Positions 1 to 5,050 of a stretch of 6,218 nt of DNA are shown piece by piece (position 1 is the stretch's first letter; the number at the start of each line of letters is the position of its first letter). Source of the DNA: Candidatus Aminicenantota bacterium (GTDB lineage: Bacteria; Acidobacteriota; Aminicenantia; Aminicenantales; Aminicenantaceae); the NCBI GenBank assembly GCA_030614645.1, contig JAUWTR010000111.1:1-6218 (forward strand), in the 5' to 3' direction. Under the pieces are notes generated by a model. The model was not told where the DNA came from, did no database searches, and saw nothing but the letters and a program-made list of their open reading frames with translations. A program made the translations under genes and the position numbers.

Positions 1-219
1 AGTTACTAAAAGCCCTCCCTGTCCTGCCGGATACTGGCTGCCCACAATCACGCCTTCAACAACCTCCCAGGAGCCAGCATCGCCGCTATACTCTGTCAAT
101 TTTCGCCAGCCGTTCAAAGTTTTTCCATCAAATAGGGAGATGAAATTTTCTGACAATAAAAAGGATACAGTTGTTATCACAATTAAAAAAATTAGTAAAA
201 TAGAAGCTGTTTTCTTCAC
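1..219 (-). CDS. DUF1080 / 3-keto-disaccharide hydrolase-like exported protein, N-terminal fragment
   Basis: This is the first 73 codons of a gene that runs off the left edge. It starts at a GTG (217-219) with an ideal GGAGGG ribosome binding site six bases upstream. Residues 1-2 are followed by Lys-Lys and a hydrophobic run (about 4-23, ILLIFLIVITTVSFLL), which looks like a Sec signal peptide or N-terminal anchor; no lipobox cysteine is visible. Residues 29-38 read SLFDGKTLNGW, the signature opening of DUF1080 domains. They are followed by a WEVVEGVIVG strand (51-60) and a GGLLVT strand (68-73), also typical of the family. DUF1080 proteins have a concanavalin-like jelly-roll fold; characterised members hydrolyse 3-keto-glycosides or disaccharides in the periplasm or at the cell surface. 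The start lies 20 bp after the lyase stop, so the two genes are probably cotranscribed. The family call is firm; the substrate and full domain content cannot be seen. Confidence 0.85.
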   Translation of the reverse strand, partial: MKKTASILLIFLIVITTVSFLLSENFISLFDGKTLNGWRKLTEYSGDAGSWEVVEGVIVGSQYPAGQGGLLVT

Positions 220-225
220 AACTTT

Positions 226-231
226 CCCTCC
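226..231 (-). promoter_or_regulatory. Shine-Dalgarno deciding the GTG start of the DUF1080 gene
   Basis: The minus strand reads GGAGGG, then six bases, then GTG at 219. There is no in-frame ATG near the signal peptide. The same GGAGGG-AAAG core precedes the Tat-protein start at 2362, which supports the non-ATG start chosen here. Confidence 0.75.
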
Positions 232-239
232 CTGCTGGA

Positions 240-1781
240 TTATTCCAGACAACCTGCGGCTTTCTCGACTTCGCGTAAAATCTCACACGATTCTACCAGT
301 TCTTTCATCTTATTATGGTCATTGTACAGAGGACGGTCGACATCAAGGAAGTCAACATATTTCCGGATGACCTTGCGGGCATTGCTTACGCCGATCCCAT
401 ATTTATACGGTTTCTCTTCTATCTGCTCCCTCAGGTCCAGAGCCTGGGCAGCAGCCATAAATTCTATCCCCAGGATACCATAAGCATTATCCAGGATCTG
501 AAAATTCTTAAGGGCAGTATTCATCCCCATAGAGACAAAATCCTCCTGGTCGGCTGCAGCTGGGATCGATTGAATAGATGCCGGCGCAGAGAGAATGCGC
601 TGCTCAACAATCTGCATGTCGGCTGTATACTGGCTCAGCATCATGCCGGAGAACATACCGGCGCCTTTAGTAAGAAAAGGAGGCAGCCCCACACTTAAGG
701 CCGGGTTGTTCAATCTGTTCATCCTTCGTTCTGAAAGAACACTGATCGATGTAATCGCAATCCCAACCATATCCATGGGAAGCGCAACCGGGGAGCCCTG
801 GAAATTTGCTCCGGAAAGCTGCATATCCTCATCCGGAAAGAATATAGGATTATCCCCTACTCCATTCAATTCAATCTCCACCTGCTTTATCGCCCAAAAC
901 AAAGCATCATGAGCGGAGCCTATGACTTGAGGAGTTGAACGCATGGAGTAAGCATCCTGGACCTTAACCTTAACACGTCCTTCCACCAAGTCCCCACCCT
1001 GAATAATTTTTTGGATAGCTTTTGCGCTCCTTATAGCACCGGGAAAGCCCCTGACCTCATGCAGTTTTGGAGTATACGGCTTCATATTGGCTTTTAGAGC
1101 TTCAAGTGACATTCCAGCTGCGATCTCAGCCTGTTTCAGCCAGTTATTAGAATCATAGAGCATCAAAGCACTCATAGCTGTAAGCAGATTAGAACCGTTT
1201 ATAGAAGCCAGTCCATCACGCGCCTTTAAGCCCGGAACCGGGACACCAGCTTTATCCATCGCCTCTTTGCCATCCAGCAACTTGCCTTTATAGAAAGCAG
1301 ACCCCTCTCCCATCAGCAGCAAAGCTATCTGGGACATAGGTGCTAAATCTCCACTAGCACCTACCGAACCTTTACGGCATACATAAGGAGTCACTCCCTT
1401 GTTTAGCATATCGATCAAAGTTAGAGTTATTTCAGGGCGGCAGCCGGAGTTGCCGTGGGCATGCACATTTATCCGGCCCAACATTGCCCCTCTTACATGA
1501 TCAATAGGAACCGCCTCTCCAATCCCGGCTGCATGGTTATAGACCAAATATCTTTGAAACTGTTCGATCTGATCATCATTTAGGACCACCTCGGAAAATT
1601 CCCCAATCCCGGTGTTTACTCCATACATAATCTCCCGAGCCTTTATCTTTTTTTCAAGCATAGCTCGGCATTTTTTTATTCTCCCCATTGCTTCCTGATG
1701 AAGTTCAACTTTTTCCCCATTACGGGCAACTTTAACTACATCCTCAATAGACAACCCTGCCCCTTTAATAATCAACGTCAT
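240..1781 (-). CDS. hutH: Histidine ammonia-lyase family enzyme (MIO-dependent aromatic amino acid lyase)
   Basis: This 513-residue protein matches the usual length of histidine ammonia-lyase (about 510), which removes ammonia from L-histidine to give urocanate in the cytosol. Ala142-Ser143-Gly144, within GSVGASGDLAP, is the triad that cyclises to the MIO electrophile. Other catalytic positions known from Pseudomonas HutH are present at almost the same numbers: Tyr53 (YGVNTG), His83 (NHAAG), Asn195 (SINGSN), Tyr278 and Arg281 (QDAYSMR), Phe327 (GANFQG) and Glu413 (DQEDFVSMG). The histidine and glutamate favour histidine lyase over the phenylalanine and tyrosine lyases. Some neighbouring positions differ: Asn-His replaces Ser-His at 82-83, RSTPQ replaces RCQPQ at 281-285, and Phe415 follows QED where histidine is usual. 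Exact substrate is therefore less certain than family. The ATG at 1781 has an AAAAGGAG ribosome binding site. No hutU, hutI or hutG is present in the window. It lies 23 bp after the Tat-protein gene and 20 bp before the DUF1080 gene. Confidence 0.9.
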   Translation of the reverse strand: MTLIIKGAGLSIEDVVKVARNGEKVELHQEAMGRIKKCRAMLEKKIKAREIMYGVNTGIGEFSEVVLNDDQIEQFQRYLVYNHAAGIGEAVPIDHVRGAMLGRINVHAHGNSGCRPEITLTLIDMLNKGVTPYVCRKGSVGASGDLAPMSQIALLLMGEGSAFYKGKLLDGKEAMDKAGVPVPGLKARDGLASINGSNLLTAMSALMLYDSNNWLKQAEIAAGMSLEALKANMKPYTPKLHEVRGFPGAIRSAKAIQKIIQGGDLVEGRVKVKVQDAYSMRSTPQVIGSAHDALFWAIKQVEIELNGVGDNPIFFPDEDMQLSGANFQGSPVALPMDMVGIAITSISVLSERRMNRLNNPALSVGLPPFLTKGAGMFSGMMLSQYTADMQIVEQRILSAPASIQSIPAAADQEDFVSMGMNTALKNFQILDNAYGILGIEFMAAAQALDLREQIEEKPYKYGIGVSNARKVIRKYVDFLDVDRPLYNDHNKMKELVESCEILREVEKAAGCLE

Positions 1782-1804
1782 ATTATTACTCCTTTTTTTA
1801 AGCT

Positions 1805-2362
1805 TTAAACCGAACTAATAAGCTCCTCTACTTTAGCAGCCCCCAGCTGACCCAGACGATCGCAGCGTTTGGAGCTGGAGCCGGGAATACGGATATCTTT
1901 ACAATGTAAGGGTGCATTTTCTTTCCACCATTTCCAGTATTCCTTCACCTTTTTACTACACCAGTCTTTAGCTTCTTCTCTTTCTTTCTTGAGGGAACCT
2001 GCAGCAAAACCGATTCCCATAACACCTGCAGTCAGAAATCCGCAGAGGTCTTTATGTCCCAATCCCCCCCCGTATCCAGCTGCAGCCCAGACTAGCTCTT
2101 CCGGTTTTTTAAGATAGCGAAGCGAAACCATCAGCAAAGATTCTGCACATGAGTACCCTTTGTGGAAATAATCTTCCAGTTCTTTTGCCATAGAAGATTG
2201 CTCGACCAGCTTTAATTCCCCCTCAGACAGCTCGTCCTTAAGCTCTTGACTGGAAAAGGAATATAGCGGCATGGTCTTAAGTAAAGTACTTCCTGCAAAA
2301 ATACTGGTTGAGGCAACCATAAAACTTCTCCGGGAAATCTTTCTATGCACACTATTTGGCAT
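1805..2362 (-). CDS. Tat-exported C_GCAxxG_C_C-type putative redox protein
   Basis: This 185-residue protein begins with a twin-arginine signal: SRRSFM at 10-15 followed by a hydrophobic stretch to about residue 36, implying export of an already folded, possibly cofactor-loaded protein. The mature part resembles the C_GCAxxG_C_C family of putative redox or metal-binding proteins. It has GYSCAES (Cys72), a glycine-rich GYGGGLG (96-102), LCGFLTAGVMGIGFAAG (Cys107), and a C-terminal pair at Cys154 (LHCKD) and Cys167 (KRCDRLG). An additional Cys135 is present, and Phe replaces the usual Ala after the central Cys-Gly. An aromatic, lysine-rich segment (YWKWWKEN, 142-149) precedes the last cysteines. 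No CXXCH haem site is seen. Biochemical function of the family is poorly known. The ATG at 2362 has GGAGGG six bases upstream, and a candidate promoter lies about 60 bp upstream, so this is probably the first gene of the cluster with the lyase and the DUF1080 protein. Confidence 0.75.
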   Translation of the reverse strand: MPNSVHRKISRRSFMVASTSIFAGSTLLKTMPLYSFSSQELKDELSEGELKLVEQSSMAKELEDYFHKGYSCAESLLMVSLRYLKKPEELVWAAAGYGGGLGHKDLCGFLTAGVMGIGFAAGSLKKEREEAKDWCSKKVKEYWKWWKENAPLHCKDIRIPGSSSKRCDRLGQLGAAKVEELISSV

Positions 2363-2420
2363 GTCTTTCCCTCCAGATTAAATGATTATCCTGAACTATT
2401 CATAAAAAATGTCGATATTT

Positions 2421-2449
2421 ATGATACCTGGAAAATAGAAAATAGTAAA
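2421..2449 (-). promoter_or_regulatory. Candidate sigma70-type promoter for the Tat protein / hutH / DUF1080 cluster
   Basis: On the minus strand TTTACT (2449-2444) and TATCAT (2426-2421) are separated by exactly 17 bases, a good match to -35 and -10 boxes. Transcription would begin near 2414, giving a leader of about 50 bases before the ATG at 2362. It sits in the 123-bp gap after the yifB stop. The call rests on consensus only, in an AT-rich gap where chance matches are common. Confidence 0.45.
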
Positions 2450-2485
2450 CGGTTTCCTACCCCTTAAACCCGAATCCCCTCTCTT

Positions 2486-4006
2486 TCAAAAATACTTATC
2501 CAGAATGCGGTACTGGATAGCTTCTGAAATATGCACAACACTGATGTTTTCTTCTCCATTCAAATCCGCTATTGTCCGGGCTACCTTGAGGACCCTGTTA
2601 TAAGCTCTGGCACTGAAACCCAATTTATCAACAGCCATTTCCATAAGTTCCTCTCCGCCCTTATTCACTGAGCAATATGATGCAACATCTTTATTTCCCA
2701 TCTGCGCATTATTGTAAATATTTCGTTCCTTAAAACGTCTGTTCTGTATATTCCGGGCACAAATGACTCTTGCGCGAACATGCTCAGACTTTTCACTCTC
2801 ACGTCGGGAAATTATATCTTTAAACTCTACTTTAGCTACCTCGACCTGGATATCTATCCTGTCCATAAGCGGCCCGGAGACTTTAGAATAATACCGCATC
2901 CTCTGGCTTCCAGTACATTCAAAATCAGAAGCTAACATTCCAAACATAGCATCCTCACAGGGATTCATAGCAGCAACCAGCATAAATGATGATGGATAAG
3001 TAACCGTCATGGAAGCCCTGGATATGGTGACTTCCCCATCTTCAAGAGGCTGCCTGAGACTCTCAAGCACATGTTTCTGAAATTCTGACAGCTCATCCAG
3101 AAACAAAACACCATGATGCGCCAGACTAACATTTCCTGGCTTGGGGATCTTCCCCCCTCCGATCAATCCGGCTCCGCTTATTGTGTGATGAGGCGAGCAG
3201 AAAGGCCTTTCACCAATAGCATTTCTATTTTTTAAAAGGCCCGAAGCACTATAAACACGGGTCACATCCAAAATCTCTGAAAAGGTCATAGGAGGTAAGA
3301 TCGTAGAGAGCCTTCTGGCCATCATTGTCTTTCCCGCACCCGGAGGACCGATAAGAAGGATATTGTGGGAGCCCGCTGCAGCCACTTCCAAGGCACGCTT
3401 AACATGCTGCTGTCCTTTTATCTCCTCAAAATCTACATCATATTCAGAGGCCGGCAGAAGCTCCTCTGGTAAATAACAACTTGGGGCTATTGACTCTGAA
3501 CCATTGAGAAACTCTACAACCTGCACCAGGTCTTCCATAGCATATATATCAATCCCCTGGACAAGAGCCGCCTCTCTTTCATTTTCTATGGGGATAACAA
3601 TTCCTGCATAACCTTTCTCTTTTGCCAGAACTGCCATTGATAGTATTCCTTTCTGCGGCTTTAACCTTCCGTCTAAGGCCAATTCACCCAGAAATAAATA
3701 TTCGTGAAGTTTTTCCTCAGGAAAGACTTCTAAATGGGCCAGAATACCAAGGGCTATGGGGAGATCAAAAGCAGATCCTTCTTTTTTCCTATCAGCGGGG
3801 GCTAAATTGATGATTATTTTGCGCGAAGAAAATCTATATCCGCAATTCTTCAGAGCTGCCCTGACTCTTTCCTTGCTTTCTCTGACCGTTGTATCCGGCA
3901 GGCCAACAGTCACATAGGCCGGCATACCAAAAGAAATATCGACTTCAACTTCAACAATATATGCATCGATCCCAATTAATGAAGCACTGGCGATTTTGAA
4001 TAACAT
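2486..4006 (-). CDS. yifB: YifB/ComM-family Mg-chelatase-like AAA+ ATPase
   Basis: The protein is 506 residues, the normal length for the family. It has an N-terminal ChlI-like (Lon-type fold) domain (about 1-170: GIDAYIVEVEVDISFGMP, VGLPDTTVRESKERVRAA, NLAPADRKKEG, FDLPIALG, FLGELALDG). A AAA+ module follows, with Walker A GPPGAGKT at 220-227, Walker B GVLFLDE at 299-305, a SRASMTVTYPSSF insert (329-341) and sensor-region AAMNPC (345-350). The arginine-bearing SGPLMDRIDI is at 377-386 and a C-terminal lid, with GFSARAYNRVLKVARTIADL, at 463-482. Known relatives act as hexameric DNA helicases; ComM aids branch migration during natural transformation. Unusually, the cysteine-rich stretch after AMNPC, normally CPCG plus C-x-C, keeps only Cys350 and Cys364 here. 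The ATG at 4006 fits the family N-terminus, and an in-frame TGA lies four codons upstream. Its ribosome site (GAGAAG) is weak. It is preceded by the inverted-repeat element. Confidence 0.92.
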   Translation of the reverse strand: MLFKIASASLIGIDAYIVEVEVDISFGMPAYVTVGLPDTTVRESKERVRAALKNCGYRFSSRKIIINLAPADRKKEGSAFDLPIALGILAHLEVFPEEKLHEYLFLGELALDGRLKPQKGILSMAVLAKEKGYAGIVIPIENEREAALVQGIDIYAMEDLVQVVEFLNGSESIAPSCYLPEELLPASEYDVDFEEIKGQQHVKRALEVAAAGSHNILLIGPPGAGKTMMARRLSTILPPMTFSEILDVTRVYSASGLLKNRNAIGERPFCSPHHTISGAGLIGGGKIPKPGNVSLAHHGVLFLDELSEFQKHVLESLRQPLEDGEVTISRASMTVTYPSSFMLVAAMNPCEDAMFGMLASDFECTGSQRMRYYSKVSGPLMDRIDIQVEVAKVEFKDIISRRESEKSEHVRARVICARNIQNRRFKERNIYNNAQMGNKDVASYCSVNKGGEELMEMAVDKLGFSARAYNRVLKVARTIADLNGEENISVVHISEAIQYRILDKYF

Positions 4007-4064
4007 ATCTTCTCATCTGTATAGACGTACGAATGCTCCTATTATTTTCATTGGAATATTTTTT

Positions 4065-4140
4065 TGGGGGTCAGGTCTTGTTTTTTGCTTAAAAATGAAA
4101 AATATATATAAATGAAGCAAAAAACAAGACCTGATCCCAA
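4065..4140. repeat. Long inverted repeat, candidate MITE / REP-like non-autonomous element
   Basis: Arms at 4067-4090 and 4115-4138 pair over 24 bp, 23 Watson-Crick pairs and one G-T wobble (4070/4135). The loop is 24 bases of almost pure A+T, containing a TATATATA run (about 4103-4110). The arm reads GGGGTCAGGTCTTG followed by T6 and GCTT. After a G/A mismatch there is one more pair (4065/4140), and 4061-4063 can pair with 4142-4144. The element starts 12 bases beyond the mglA stop, in the mglA-yifB gap, and encodes no protein. Arms beginning GGGGTCAGGTCTTG recall sequences I associate with IS200-like or REP-associated tyrosine transposases in environmental genomes; that is from memory and not tested. 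As a transcript it would form a very stable hairpin. I see no clear target-site duplication. Confidence 0.7.
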
Positions 4141-4152
4141 TAAATTGAGGGT

Positions 4153-4992
4153 TTATTTCTCATGCGAAAATTCTTTAGCTAGATTCTCGACTTCATTTTC
4201 GATATCCTTATGGCTTTTAAATTTTATTTTTGTCAGGCGAATAGGGGCTTCATCTTGTTTCGATACAAACTCTACCTCCTCTCTAGTGGTTTTTTTAACC
4301 TCTTCCGTCACTCCCTCTTTCAGTTTTTCTCTCTCTCTCTCTGCTTCTTTTGTGATTAAATGCCGTTCTTCCTTCTCTTTTTCTGCAGGCTCTCTTTTTT
4401 CACCAAAAACTTTTTCTCTAACATAGGGGACTGTAATTTTAGCTATTGCTTTTAGGGTTTCAAATACTCCTTCTCCATTAATGGCAGAGGACTCATAAAA
4501 AGGAAGCTTCAAAGGATTTAGGAGACTGTTGAATGTTTCAACTGGAATAAGATTATCCAAGTCTCTCTTATTATACTGGAAAACTATCGGAATAAAATTT
4601 AAGTCAACATTGTATTCTAAAAGGTTTTTTCTCAGGCCGTCAAAATTTTCTAAATTTGCATCCAGAAGAGGAATTTGAGAATCAGCCACAAAAACAAGAC
4701 CATCTGCGCCCTTAAGAACACTTTTTCTCGAAGCTCCATAAAAGACCTGACCCGGAACAGTCATTAATTGAAAATGAATTTGGAAATCATGGATCATACC
4801 TGCCTTTATTGGCAGCAGATCAAAGAAAATCGTCCGCTCAATAGGAGTTTCCAAACATAAAAGCTCTCCTCTAGAGTAACTGTCCATCCTGCTGTATATA
4901 TGACGAAGGTTTGTAGTTTTTCCGCTTAGACCCGGCCCATAATAAACTATCTTAATAGCAATATTCTTGGTTGTATAGTTTACAAAAGCCAT
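4153..4992 (-). CDS. mglA: MglA-type Ras-like GTPase with charged C-terminal extension
   Basis: Residues 1-192 form a full MglA-like small GTPase, the cytosolic switch that sets cell polarity and directs gliding or twitching machinery in Myxococcus and relatives. Motifs: the N-terminus MAFVNY; P-loop GPGLSGKT (19-26); switch I ETPIERTIFFD (48-58) with Arg53 and Thr54; switch II TVPGQ (78-82), where TVPG replaces the usual DxxG, and Gln82 matches the Myxococcus catalytic glutamine; NKRD (141-144); and ESSA (167-170). MglA is normally about 195 residues. This protein has about 85 more, rich in Glu, Lys and Arg (for example REPAEKEKEE and EREREKLKEG), predicted to be helical or coiled coil. Part of this tail is encoded by a (CT)7 repeat. 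No partner GAP (MglB, roadblock domain) lies in the window. The ATG at 4992 fits the family start but has no recognisable Shine-Dalgarno, unlike most neighbours. Confidence 0.93.
   Translation of the reverse strand: MAFVNYTTKNIAIKIVYYGPGLSGKTTNLRHIYSRMDSYSRGELLCLETPIERTIFFDLLPIKAGMIHDFQIHFQLMTVPGQVFYGASRKSVLKGADGLVFVADSQIPLLDANLENFDGLRKNLLEYNVDLNFIPIVFQYNKRDLDNLIPVETFNSLLNPLKLPFYESSAINGEGVFETLKAIAKITVPYVREKVFGEKREPAEKEKEERHLITKEAEREREKLKEGVTEEVKKTTREEVEFVSKQDEAPIRLTKIKFKSHKDIENEVENLAKEFSHEK
4329..4342. repeat. (CT)7 dinucleotide repeat inside mglA
   Basis: Seven tandem CT units, reading as (AG)7 on the coding strand, encode the Glu-Arg-Glu-Arg-Glu run at about residues 218-222 of the GTPase tail. 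The repeat lies after the whole GTPase domain. Gain or loss of one unit would shift frame and change only the C-terminal tail. In the present sequence the frame is open. Confidence 0.8.
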
Positions 4993-5004
4993 TTGTCTAA
5001 TATT

Positions 5005-5033
5005 TTTTTAACACAATAAGGGGGGATAGTCAA
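5005..5033 (-). promoter_or_regulatory. Candidate promoter giving a near-leaderless mglA transcript
   Basis: On the minus strand TTGACT (5033-5028), a 17-base spacer and TAAAAA (5010-5005) lie in the 58-bp gap between the glycosyltransferase stop and mglA. The expected start is a purine near 4998-4997, only five or six bases before the ATG at 4992. The -35 is strong and the -10 is weak and lies in an A-rich run, so this is a suggestion only. It would fit with the absence of a Shine-Dalgarno at this gene. Confidence 0.35.
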
Positions 5034-5050
5034 ATTTATCCAATATTTTC

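Noticed and set aside
315..912. Plus-strand open frames opposite the lyase gene
   Set aside because: They lie wholly within a gene with an intact catalytic motif set, show no recognisable domain and lack convincing ribosome sites; they are antisense shadows.
2448..2472. Weak hairpin (GGTTT / AAACC) after yifB as a terminator
   Set aside because: Only about five paired bases with a ten-base loop and no continuous U-tract; it also overlaps the candidate -35 box.
4065..4140. The inverted repeat as a Rho-independent terminator for mglA
   Set aside because: After the stem the minus strand continues into an A-run and the plus strand into AATAAATTG; neither gives the U-tract required, and the loop of 24 bases is too long for a typical terminator.
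4112..4426. Plus-strand frame beginning in the inverted repeat and running opposite mglA
   Set aside because: Its Ser/Phe-rich composition is the reverse reading of the Glu/Lys-rich GTPase tail.
5022..5040. GGATA / TATCC hairpin between the glycosyltransferase and mglA
   Set aside because: Five-bp stem with an eight-base loop followed by C-rich sequence; not distinguishable from chance.
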